Source: Acidobacteriota bacterium
Lineage (GTDB): Bacteria; Acidobacteriota; UBA6911; RPQK01
Direction of reading: 5' to 3'
Assembly (NCBI GenBank): GCA_003819755.1
Contig: RPQK01000386.1
Span: 1 to 7,203, forward strand
Length of the DNA: 7,203 bases
A model generated the notes under the pieces. The model was not told the origin of the DNA, made no database searches, and saw only the letters and a program-made list of their open reading frames with translations. Positions 1 through 7,111 of this stretch are shown here, in pieces (the first letter of the stretch is position 1; every line of letters starts with the position of its first letter). Position numbers and translations under genes: made by a program.

Positions 1-175
1 GAGCTCGGATTGCAGATTTCGTAGGTGCACGCGATCTCGGGCAGCCGGGCAATCCGCTCCATTGCGACGGCCTGGAGCTGTTCGCACGGCTTCCAGGCGG
101 GCTTCCGGGTTGTGGACATCGAGCAAATGTCCAAGCGAAATCCTGCGGTCCTCCCGCCGCCGGGTTAATCAGAGG

Positions 176-203
176 GTCCGAACCGTGAAAAACCGTTCGG
201 GAC
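176..203. repeat. Small inverted repeat upstream of the receptor gene
   Basis: The arms GTCCGAAC (176-183) and GTTCGGGAC (195-203) are complementary apart from one bulged G, and enclose an 11-base A-rich loop (184-194). There is no T-tract after it on either strand, so it is not a canonical intrinsic terminator. It lies about 135 bases before the receptor start and could be an operator or a transcript hairpin. An inverted repeat this short can also arise by chance. Confidence 0.3.
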
Positions 204-222
204 TTCCATGGACGTTTTGCAG

Positions 223-234
223 GGATCATGATCC
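223..234. promoter_or_regulatory. 12-bp perfect palindrome, possible operator
   Basis: GGATCATGATCC is perfectly self-complementary and lies about 105 bases before the receptor start codon, in the presumed promoter or leader region. Symmetric sites of this size are typical of dimeric regulators, but one or two perfect 12-bp palindromes are expected by chance in a window of this length. The regulatory call is therefore weak. Confidence 0.2.
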
Positions 235-326
235 GCCCGTGAACGAGGCGCTCACCGGCCTAACCGCGGCGCCATTCACCGAGGTCAAGCACAAGTCACG
301 CAGACGGACAGGGCATCCCAGCGGAC

Positions 327-333
327 AAGGAGG
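327..333 (+). promoter_or_regulatory. Ribosome binding site of the TonB-dependent receptor gene
   Basis: AAGGAGG lies five bases before the ATG at 339. It is a near-consensus Shine-Dalgarno sequence and fixes this ATG as the start, in agreement with the signal peptide that begins there. Confidence 0.85.
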
Positions 334-338
334 ATCAT

Positions 339-3300
339 ATGACTTACAGAAAGGTGTTCAGGCTAGCGGTCACGGCCTTGGCTTTGGCGGCAGTCGGCAT
401 GGTTGTCGGATTCGCCCAGACTGACAGCGGAGCGATTTTCGGAACCGTGAAAGACGCCACCGGCGGTGTCGTTCCCGGCGCCGAAGTCGTCGTGACGCAT
501 GTGAGCACGAACTTCACTCGTTCGACGACGACCGGAGATGACGGAACCTATTACGTACGCTACCTTCCTTTGGGCGCCTATAGTCTTACAGTTACGATGC
601 CGGGCTTCAAAACCTATACGCACCGCGAGATCAGCCTCGAATTGGGCCGGAACGCGCGAGTTGACGCAAAACTGGAGGTTGGCGAGGTGAGCCAGGCTGT
701 GGAGGTCGTTGGAGATGCACCCCTCGTGGAGACCACCAACGCAACCCTTGGCCGGGTGGTGGGAAGCCAGGAGGTGTTGAATCTCCCCATAATCAACCGC
801 CGTATCTACTCCCTCCTGTCACTCACCCCGGGCATCGAGAAGAACGACTTTGAGGCGGCCGGAACCTTCGGGTTCAGCGAACAAAACGTCACGATCAGCG
901 GTTCGTCCCGGGCCGGCATCGGTTCTGTTAACTTCCTGGTTGACGGCGGGAGTAACGTCAGTGGTCTGCGAGGTTCGGCCAACCCCGCGCCCAACCCGGA
1001 CGCGATTCAGGAATTCAAGGTGACCACCAACAGCTTCTCGTCCGAGTTCGGCCGCTTCCAGGCCGGTGTGGTCGAGATCGCGACCAAGTCCGGAACCAAT
1101 GGGTTCCACGGTTCGGTCTTCGAGTTCTACCGGGATGAGAAGTTCAATGCGTTTGACTGGAGCCCCAGCCGGATTGTGGGTGAAGAGAAGCCCCAGCTGG
1201 ACCGCCATGATTTCGGGTTTACGCTCGGCGGCCCCATAAAGAAAGACCGGACTTTCTTCTTCGTGAGCTACGCCGGTCTGCGACAGAAGCAGACGAATAT
1301 CAAGGACACTGCAGTTGTCCCGACAGCCCTTGAGCGTGAGGGTAACTACTCACAGTCGAAGGCCAAGCCGAAGGACCCAGTGACCGGACAACTCTTCCCT
1401 GACGGCATCATCCCGAAATCACGCATGGACCGGGTGGCTCTGGCCCTGCAGCAAGAGTGGGTCCCGCAGCCGCAGCTGAACGACCCGGGGAACGCGAGCA
1501 GCGGCTACCGGACAACATACAGGGCAACCCAGGCGCAGCCGACAAGAGCCGACGAGATGTTTATCAAGATTGATCACCTTGTCGGCGATAACCACCGACT
1601 TTTCACGAGCTACTTCTTCCGTCCGCAGCAGTTCGACGAGGGACTGTTCGGCAACCTCCCATACACAGTTCGTGAGATGACAGGCAAGCAGCACAACCTG
1701 GTGGTCGGGCACACGTGGACCATGGGCTCCTCGACGATCAATCAGCTGAGGTTCAATTACGTCTGGGCCTATGGCGGGCGCGACAGTACGCCTGATAAGT
1801 CGATAGTCGATTACGGGTCGACAATGGCGTTTCAGGGTATCGGCGACGACGAGAAATACAAGAGCCTTCCGTACATCCGGATCGACAACTTCTTCAACCT
1901 GCAGACAGCCATCGACGGACCGGAGGCGGGCAGCACTTTCTATCAGCTGCGCGAGGCATTCAGCACCGTTAAGGGAAGCCATTCGCTCAAGCTGGGCGGA
2001 GAGCTTTACTTTGAGACCTTCAAGCACAATACGTCGCTTAACAATTACGGCCATCCGTTTCGATTCAATGGCAAGAAGACCGGCAACGCTTATGCCGACT
2101 TTCAACTGGGTCTGATGGATAGTTTCAAGCAGGACTCGCCGGTTGAGAAGCTCAACGATTCCTGGTTCTACGGCTTGTTCCTCCAGGACGATTTCAAGCT
2201 CCGCTCGGGCCTGACGCTCAACCTCGGAGTTCGTTGGGACGTCCAGCTTCCAATGAGCGATCCCTTTGACCGGCAGATCACGTATGTGAACGGCGCCCAG
2301 TCAACCCTCGTGCCTTACATCATCTCCCAGGGGAAGCAAGTCGTCGTCCCGCACCTCCTGTTCCCCGGCGACAAGCTTGATTCGACAGCTGCGCACTCGG
2401 ACGGGATCGAGAACCCGCCGGCGGTCATTCCGCGCGGTATCGTCAATACCGACTGGAACAACTTCGCACCTCGGATCGGCCTCGCCTGGGATGTTCGCGG
2501 GGACGGCAAGACGGCCGTCCGATTCGGATTCGGTAAATACTACGGCGGGATTTCAGGCAACGAGTGGAACGGATCGGCCGACAATCAACCGTTCACCATC
2601 CGCCAGACTTTCACCGGCGACGTCGGGACGTTGACCAATCCGAAGTACCCCGGGGGAAATCCATTCCCGTACAACTTCTCGCCGGGACAGATCCCCATTG
2701 TGTATTTGCCGATGTCCGTGCTCGGCCCGGACCTCACTTTCGAATGGCCGTACACCTACCAGGCCAACGTGTCGGTCCAGCGGGAGGTCGTGCGGGATTT
2801 GAGCGCGAGCGTCGCGTATGTCGGGACCTTCTCACGCAAGCTGCCCATCGACATCGACAACAACTACCCGCAATTGAACGTGCCCGGCATCGTGGCAAAG
2901 GAAACCAATTACGATCAGCGACGCCCGCTCCTGCCTGGAACACTCGGCCGGGTTCGCACCATCTTCTCGGCCGTTGGAAGCGATTACCATGCACTGCAGA
3001 CGATGGTGGAAAAGCGCGGCAGGACGATGTCGGTCAGAGCAAACTATGTCTTTGGCAAGGGCTTGGAAGATGCCCAGGTCGACGACGAGTCGCGGGCTTC
3101 GATCCAGAGCCAGCAGGACGTCGCCAAGCTCTTTCGCGCGGGAAAGACGCCGAGCGAGATTCCGGCCTTGGCGGCCGAGCGGGCGCGCGGCGGCGGGGAT
3201 CGAACCCACCGTTTCAACGCCTCGTTCATCTGGGAGCTGAATTACCTTCAGAATCAAGGCCGTCTTTTGCGCGCAATTGCGAACGGCTGGACGGCGTCCG

Positions 3301-3761
3301 CGATCATCCGCATGAGAAGCGGGGACCCGTTTACCATAGGCGTCAAAGAAAGCGACCCTAACTGGGACGGGCCGGATGGCGGTACTCACCGGGCCGACGT
3401 GGTCCCGGGCATTGATCCGAACAAGCCTAACGGCGCGTCTCGTAGCCAGCTGTCGCGCTACGATCTGATCCAGAAATACTTCGAGACGGGGGCCTTTAAG
3501 TCACTCACACCCGGCACAAACGGCAATTCGGGACGGAACATCCTGGTCGGTCCGGCCGACAGGAACGTCGATATGGGTTTCTTCAGGGATTTCAGTATCC
3601 GAGAGGGCTGGAAGCTGCAATTGCGAACCGAAATAAATAACGTCTTCAACATAGTGAATTTGGACAATCCGGGAAGCACGGTGGGAGACAATCAGTTCGG
3701 GAAGATCAGCAACGCGGCAGACATGCGCGAGCTCCAGTTCGGATTGCGCTTCTCGTTCTGA
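339..3761 (+). CDS. TonB-dependent receptor, Oar-like, with N-terminal carboxypeptidase-regulatory-like domain
   Basis: Predicted outer-membrane beta-barrel transporter of 1140 residues that would import a bulky ligand using TonB/ExbBD energy; the substrate cannot be read from sequence. Residues 1-26 form a Sec signal peptide (basic start, hydrophobic core, likely cleavage after GFA before Q27). Residues about 31-113 are a carboxypeptidase-regulatory-like beta-sandwich (GTVKDATGGVVPGAEV, then DDGTYYVRYLPLGAYSLTV). The plug domain spans about 125-255, with the family signatures VEVVGDAPLVET, LPIINRRIYSLLSLTPGI, VNFLVDGGSN and IQEFKVTTNSFSSEFGR, and the barrel follows. The C-terminus is typical of the group: RTEINNVFN near 1096-1104 and RELQFGLRFSF ending in the terminal aromatic residue expected for BAM-dependent assembly. 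Length, order and both ends match intact members, and I see no frameshift. I found no clear TonB box. It is monocistronic as far as the window shows and convergent with the M20 gene. The family call is very secure and the substrate is unknown. Confidence 0.95.
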   Translation: MTYRKVFRLAVTALALAAVGMVVGFAQTDSGAIFGTVKDATGGVVPGAEVVVTHVSTNFTRSTTTGDDGTYYVRYLPLGAYSLTVTMPGFKTYTHREISLELGRNARVDAKLEVGEVSQAVEVVGDAPLVETTNATLGRVVGSQEVLNLPIINRRIYSLLSLTPGIEKNDFEAAGTFGFSEQNVTISGSSRAGIGSVNFLVDGGSNVSGLRGSANPAPNPDAIQEFKVTTNSFSSEFGRFQAGVVEIATKSGTNGFHGSVFEFYRDEKFNAFDWSPSRIVGEEKPQLDRHDFGFTLGGPIKKDRTFFFVSYAGLRQKQTNIKDTAVVPTALEREGNYSQSKAKPKDPVTGQLFPDGIIPKSRMDRVALALQQEWVPQPQLNDPGNASSGYRTTYRATQAQPTRADEMFIKIDHLVGDNHRLFTSYFFRPQQFDEGLFGNLPYTVREMTGKQHNLVVGHTWTMGSSTINQLRFNYVWAYGGRDSTPDKSIVDYGSTMAFQGIGDDEKYKSLPYIRIDNFFNLQTAIDGPEAGSTFYQLREAFSTVKGSHSLKLGGELYFETFKHNTSLNNYGHPFRFNGKKTGNAYADFQLGLMDSFKQDSPVEKLNDSWFYGLFLQDDFKLRSGLTLNLGVRWDVQLPMSDPFDRQITYVNGAQSTLVPYIISQGKQVVVPHLLFPGDKLDSTAAHSDGIENPPAVIPRGIVNTDWNNFAPRIGLAWDVRGDGKTAVRFGFGKYYGGISGNEWNGSADNQPFTIRQTFTGDVGTLTNPKYPGGNPFPYNFSPGQIPIVYLPMSVLGPDLTFEWPYTYQANVSVQREVVRDLSASVAYVGTFSRKLPIDIDNNYPQLNVPGIVAKETNYDQRRPLLPGTLGRVRTIFSAVGSDYHALQTMVEKRGRTMSVRANYVFGKGLEDAQVDDESRASIQSQQDVAKLFRAGKTPSEIPALAAERARGGGDRTHRFNASFIWELNYLQNQGRLLRAIANGWTASAIIRMRSGDPFTIGVKESDPNWDGPDGGTHRADVVPGIDPNKPNGASRSQLSRYDLIQKYFETGAFKSLTPGTNGNSGRNILVGPADRNVDMGFFRDFSIREGWKLQLRTEINNVFNIVNLDNPGSTVGDNQFGKISNAADMRELQFGLRFSF

Positions 3762-3786
3762 GCGGGAGTCGGCGGAAGAACAAATA

Positions 3787-3858
3787 CGGACGAACACGGA
3801 CTGACACGGACAAACACGGACAGCAGGACGGCAGTCCGTGTTCGTCCGTGTCAGTCCG
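3787..3858. repeat. Long inverted repeat of 10-bp CGGAC/GTCCG units between convergent genes
   Basis: The left side carries CGGAC at 3787, 3797, 3807 and 3817, exactly 10 bp apart. The right side carries GTCCG at 3834, 3844 and 3854, also 10 bp apart. The arms 3797-3821 and 3834-3858 pair at 24 of 25 positions around a 12-base loop (3822-3833). The one exception, 3812/3843, is A-C in a plus-strand transcript but a permissible U-G wobble in a minus-strand transcript, so the RNA hairpin is uninterrupted only when read from the M20 side. It fills most of the 147-bp gap between two convergent genes, so it may act as a transcription barrier or RNA-stabilising structure for one or both. There is no clean U-tract on either side. 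Similar 'cacggac-gaacacggac' repeats are, to my recollection, scattered through genomes of several environmental phyla, so it may be a dispersed palindromic element. Confidence 0.85.
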
Positions 3859-3908
3859 CAAAGGCAGGCGCGGAACCTACCTCGGCCCGTAATCCTTTCA
3901 GTCCCGAT

Positions 3909-5429
3909 CTATTCATGCCGCGCGCCGGCCAGTTCGTACAGGTATTCGACGAAGAACAAGACCGCCCCGTCGAAGCCCTGGATTTTCGGATTGCTGGAGA
4001 CGATCACAAAATACTCGTCTGGAGCGTGAGCGCCTGAACCGTGGCCCAGGCCGAATTGTCCCGCCGGCAGCCTCAACGGGTCGCCGGTAAACACGTATCC
4101 CGGCCAGGAGCCGGCAATACGCGGCCAGAGTACGGGATCGATGCCCGCCCGTTTGCACACCCGCACTTGGGCTTGAATGAACTCCGATTCGGCCGACGTG
4201 CTGTTGGGATCATATCCTCCGGTCATTCGAACGGCGATATCTCCGAAACCACGTTTGGCAAGGTGGGCTTTGAGCGCGGCCAGCGACTCGGCAGCGGTCA
4301 TGTCGGGAACGAGCCGCAAATCCAGTTTGGCAATGGCCTTATGGGGAAGGACGGTCTTGCCACCGGGACCCGTGTAGCCGCCGACCAGCCCTTCGATATT
4401 GACGGTCGGCCGCGATACCAGCATCTCCAAAGCTTCCTCCCAACCGGCGTCTCGGATCCACCGTTTCACGCCCAACTGCTTTTTCGCGCTCTCTTCACTG
4501 AGCCGCTTGGCCGCCTCGGCGATCATCCGTTTCTCGGCGACAGACAAAGGGCGAGCCCTATCGGCGAATCCCTCTATGGCGGGGTCGTTGCCGTCGGGAG
4601 AGACCAGGGTGGCTAATGCGTGAACCAGGCGCCAGGCCGGACTGTCTACGCGCGCCTTGTTGCTCGAATGAATGTCCTTGATCGGGCCACGACCCCAGAG
4701 CTCGCCACTGGCCTCCAGCTCGCATTCGATGATTCCTTTGGCACCGAGCGGGATAGTCACCTGGCCGTCCAGCCCCTGCAAGGCCGAAGGAATCATCGCG
4801 CCGACCGCACCTTTAAAGGCGGCCTGAACCTCGGGCCGATGCACAATTTGCGGGAAATGTGGTGAGCCGATTTCTTCTTCCCCCTCCGCTACCAAGGCCA
4901 GATTGACCGGGAGTTTCCGGCCGGCCGCCCGTATGGCGTGGAGGGCCGCCAGAAACGCCCACTCAGGTCCCTTTTGGTTGACGGTTGCGCGACCTACCAT
5001 GACCGTTCCGAGCCCAGGCCTGTCGACCAGCTTTGCGTCCCAGGGTGGCGATGACCATTCGGTCGGGTCGACTTGCTTCACGTCGTACATGAAGTAGATA
5101 CCGAAGGTGCGCGCAGCCCCGGCGTCAAGCGTCGCAAACACGCCCGGCTGGCCGTCCGTCGGAACCTTCGTCACCCGATCGAACTTAGCCTCCCGCAGCA
5201 ATTGCATCATCAGCTCGCAGCCTTCACTCATCCCTTTGTTCTCGGCGGCAATCGAAGGCTGCTTGATCCATTCCTGGAGGCGACGGACATTCGTATCGTG
5301 ACTCTTTTCGATCTGAGCACGCACGTCAGCAAGCTCCTTCGAATCGGCACGGGCGACCCGCGGCAACACCGCGGCCGCCGCCCCTGCCACCGCCCCTTGA
5401 ATGAAATCCCGTCGACCTAATCGAGCCAT
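3909..5429 (-). CDS. Tat-exported M20-family metallopeptidase-like protein with altered metal site
   Basis: 506 residues. The N-terminus has a twin-arginine signal (GRRDFIQG at 5-12, alanine-rich core, likely cleavage after VARA near 28), so the product is probably exported folded to the periplasm. The body follows the M20 carboxypeptidase/dipeptidase plan: a catalytic core at about 35-215, a lid/dimerisation domain at about 228-395 with KDIHSS (His254) and GYTGPGGKTVLP, and a core return to the end with GSGAHAPDE (His468). The acidic motif EGEEEIGS (182-189) supplies the expected general base Glu185 and ligand Glu186. The usual GHxDV ligand motif, however, reads FMYDV with Met114 for His, and the usual GRGxxDxKG reads GRATVNQKG with Asn151 for the bridging Asp. 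The later 'SD' ligand region appears to read PSAL, with Ala216 for Asp, although that alignment is less certain. The reading frame is intact, so the substitutions look evolved rather than decayed. It may be a pseudo-enzyme, a mononuclear enzyme or a changed-specificity hydrolase; the substrate is unknown. Confidence 0.88.
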   Translation of the reverse strand: MARLGRRDFIQGAVAGAAAAVLPRVARADSKELADVRAQIEKSHDTNVRRLQEWIKQPSIAAENKGMSEGCELMMQLLREAKFDRVTKVPTDGQPGVFATLDAGAARTFGIYFMYDVKQVDPTEWSSPPWDAKLVDRPGLGTVMVGRATVNQKGPEWAFLAALHAIRAAGRKLPVNLALVAEGEEEIGSPHFPQIVHRPEVQAAFKGAVGAMIPSALQGLDGQVTIPLGAKGIIECELEASGELWGRGPIKDIHSSNKARVDSPAWRLVHALATLVSPDGNDPAIEGFADRARPLSVAEKRMIAEAAKRLSEESAKKQLGVKRWIRDAGWEEALEMLVSRPTVNIEGLVGGYTGPGGKTVLPHKAIAKLDLRLVPDMTAAESLAALKAHLAKRGFGDIAVRMTGGYDPNSTSAESEFIQAQVRVCKRAGIDPVLWPRIAGSWPGYVFTGDPLRLPAGQFGLGHGSGAHAPDEYFVIVSSNPKIQGFDGAVLFFVEYLYELAGARHE

Positions 5430-5437
5430 AAAAGTTT

Positions 5438-5443
5438 CCTCTC
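5438..5443 (-). promoter_or_regulatory. Ribosome binding site of the M20 gene
   Basis: On the minus strand GAGAGG lies eight bases before the ATG at 5429-5427. It supports this start, which is also the one that gives a complete Tat signal. Confidence 0.65.
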
Positions 5444-5504
5444 TTCAGTACAGCATAGCCTTTCTCTTAACGGGAAGTTATCCTCCCAATAGGTTGCTTT
5501 CTTC

Positions 5505-5509
5505 GGAGG
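5505..5509 (+). promoter_or_regulatory. Ribosome binding site deciding the GTG start of the MBL gene
   Basis: GGAGG lies six bases before GTG at 5516. The next in-frame ATG (codon 8, 5537-5539) would remove the basic N-region of the signal peptide and is not preceded by a similar site, so the GTG start is preferred. Confidence 0.75.
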
Positions 5510-5515
5510 TTTGCT

Positions 5516-7066
5516 GTGCGTTTCTCCAGGAAATTTATGGCAGCCGCACTGGTTCTCCTGGGTACCGTTTCATTCGGCCAGGCCAGACCGGTCGGCTTTC
5601 CCAAACTGTCGCAAATGTGGGAGCAGGCCGATCTCGTCGTGGTGATCCAACCGCTGTCTCGGGAGCAAACGTCCGACCAGTTGGATCCGAAGTACGTGCA
5701 GCATTATCGCCCGGACTGGCGTTACCAAGGCTTCAATACACGCTGCAAAATCGTCGAAGTTTTGAAGAAAGCCGCGTCAGTCCCGGACTTCAAGGAGCCG
5801 GAAATCAGGATTCGCCACTTTGGCTACACAGGTCCAGGTGAATTCAATGGGGGGGTGTTCGCCTACTTTCATCTTCCTCCCAAAAAGTACGCGACCTATC
5901 CCGCTTCCGCGGACTTCCGCTCTGCCGAGACCGACCTTCCGATCGGGTATTCGGACCTCGTCTTCCTGGCCTTCCTGAAAGCCCGCCCTGACGGCCGTTT
6001 CGACCCGCTCACCGGGGATTACGATTCTTCGCCCTCGTTTCGGATATTAAGCGCCACGTTTTCCGGAACACGCCATTACTACAACGAGGTCATGGCCGAG
6101 GCGGAGGCCAAGAGACCGCCCGCTTTCGATTTTGCAGAGGTTGCGCCGGGTGTCTTCTGCGCTACCGGGACCGGGAGCATGAATGTGGGGGCCAATGCGG
6201 TTGCCATCATCAACGAGCAGGAGGTTCTGCTGGTCGATTCCACAACGTCCCCCTCTGCGGCCATCCTCCTTCAGAAAGAGTTGAAGAAGCTGACAGATAA
6301 GCCTATTCGCTATGTGATCAATACCCATTTTCATTTTGACCACGCGTTCGGCAACCACCTTTTCCAACTCGAAGGGGCCACCATCATCGGCCATGAATAC
6401 ACGCGAGAGCAGTTACCCAAGCACGCAGCCGGAGGAAGGACGTACGAGCGATTCATCAAGGGACTGCCTCAGGAAATCGAGCAGTTGAGACGCCAGTCCG
6501 AGCAGGAAACAGATCAGGCGAAGAAAGCCGGACTGCAAGAGAGAATGCGGATTCAAGAGAGACTGAACAGCGATCTCAAGAGTGCTTACGTCGCGTCTCC
6601 CAACGTCAGCTTTCGCGACCGCATGAAGCTGACCCTGGGAACAAGAGAGATCGAGCTGATCCACTTCGGACCGGCCCATACCGGTGGAGATGTGGTGGTC
6701 TACCTCCCGCGAGAGAAGATCGTATGCACCGGGGATTTCTACAACGGCTACGTCGGTTACCTGGGCGACGCCTTCGTTGACCAATGGGACGACGCGCTCG
6801 AGAAGTTTGAAACGCTCGACTTCGAGACGGTTATCCCCGGCCACGGAAAGCCGTTCCGGGGAAAAGAGAGGATTCCGTACGTACAGGCCTGCCTGAGAGA
6901 CCTGTGGAAACAGGCAACAGCGCTGAAAGGCCGGGGCATCTCCGCAGAGGAGGCGGCGAAGCGGATCGACCTGACGCGGCACAATGAGCAGTTGCCTCAG
7001 TTCCGCACCCCGGGGATCGATGTTCTGGCCGTCGAACGGATCTTCGAATTGCTTCATGGAAGGTGA
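5516..7066 (+). CDS. Exported MBL-fold metallo-hydrolase with an extra N-terminal domain
   Basis: 516 residues from a GTG start. Residues 1-23 form a Sec signal peptide (MRFSRKF, hydrophobic core, likely cleavage near GQA). Residues about 25-190 form a separate domain that I cannot name; its 'ADLVVVIQPLS' and 'CKIVEVLKKA' segments resemble small secreted beta-rich proteins of environmental bacteria. Residues about 205-516 are a metallo-beta-lactamase fold with a full dinuclear zinc set: HFHFDH (His271, His273, Asp275, His276), His388 in PAHTGGD, Asp407 in CTGDF and His443 in PGHG. Between the first and second ligand groups, about 300-365, is a charged, probably helical/coiled insertion seen in a hydrolase subgroup of the fold. 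The domain should be catalytically competent, but substrate is not predictable: beta-lactam, lactone and thioester hydrolases share these motifs. The gene starts divergently from the M20 gene, and nothing follows it on the same strand within the window. Confidence 0.9.
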   Translation: MRFSRKFMAAALVLLGTVSFGQARPVGFPKLSQMWEQADLVVVIQPLSREQTSDQLDPKYVQHYRPDWRYQGFNTRCKIVEVLKKAASVPDFKEPEIRIRHFGYTGPGEFNGGVFAYFHLPPKKYATYPASADFRSAETDLPIGYSDLVFLAFLKARPDGRFDPLTGDYDSSPSFRILSATFSGTRHYYNEVMAEAEAKRPPAFDFAEVAPGVFCATGTGSMNVGANAVAIINEQEVLLVDSTTSPSAAILLQKELKKLTDKPIRYVINTHFHFDHAFGNHLFQLEGATIIGHEYTREQLPKHAAGGRTYERFIKGLPQEIEQLRRQSEQETDQAKKAGLQERMRIQERLNSDLKSAYVASPNVSFRDRMKLTLGTREIELIHFGPAHTGGDVVVYLPREKIVCTGDFYNGYVGYLGDAFVDQWDDALEKFETLDFETVIPGHGKPFRGKERIPYVQACLRDLWKQATALKGRGISAEEAAKRIDLTRHNEQLPQFRTPGIDVLAVERIFELLHGR

Positions 7067-7111
7067 GACTGAGGATTCGCGTGGATCGCCTCGAAATGCA
7101 AGTTCGGGCTG

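Larger units (their letters stand above)
1..338. other. Upstream region of the receptor gene; no convincing complete gene
   Basis: I see no confidently supported gene in this stretch. On the plus strand a stop lies at 22-24, followed by an open frame from a GTG at 25 to a stop at 166-168. On the minus strand a frame is open from the left edge up to an ATG at 117-119 or a TTG at 132-134; the TTG has an AGGA about 6 bases upstream and the product would begin with M/L-D-I-C-S-M-S-T-T-R. Third codon positions in both frames are strongly G/C-rich, but the two frames share the same third positions, so composition cannot choose between them. Neither translation resembles a family I know. The 3' half, about 170-338, is presumably the leader and promoter of the receptor gene, and no clear -35/-10 pair stands out. 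Confidence 0.5.
5430..5515. promoter_or_regulatory. Divergent promoter region between the M20 and MBL genes
   Basis: These 86 bases separate two outward-facing start codons, so they should carry promoters for both. On the minus strand TATGCT (from about 5458 down to 5453) is a fair -10 candidate for the M20 gene, but no good -35 matches it. For the plus-strand gene TATCCT near 5479-5484 is a weak -10 candidate. The short inverted repeat GGGA-N8-TCCC at 5472-5487 lies between them and could be a shared operator, though it is too short to be sure. Presence of promoters is inferred from layout rather than from strong motifs. Confidence 0.45.

Noticed and set aside
62..424. Plus-strand open frame overlapping the start of the receptor gene
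   Set aside because: It overlaps the signal peptide region of a well-supported gene with a strong ribosome binding site, has an arginine/serine-rich shadow-like composition and has no recognisable family.
1419..2105. 228-codon minus-strand open frame inside the receptor gene
   Set aside because: It is antisense to the barrel-coding part of an intact receptor; long antisense frames are expected in GC-biased coding DNA and the translation shows no domain.
2564..3361. 265-codon plus-strand open frame inside the receptor gene
   Set aside because: It is an alternate-frame shadow of the receptor, rich in Arg/Pro/Gly, with no recognisable motif.
3787..3858. CRISPR array, from the regular repeat spacing
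   Set aside because: The units are only about 5 bp conserved with 5-bp gaps and invert about a centre; there are no spacer-length unique segments and no cas genes nearby.
4041..4616. 191-codon plus-strand open frame opposite the M20 gene
   Set aside because: It is antisense to a well-supported M20 lid-domain region and has no recognisable domain or ribosome binding site.
6413..7057. 214-codon minus-strand open frame opposite the MBL gene
   Set aside because: It lies antisense to the metal-binding part of the MBL domain, whose motifs are clear; the antisense translation matches nothing known.
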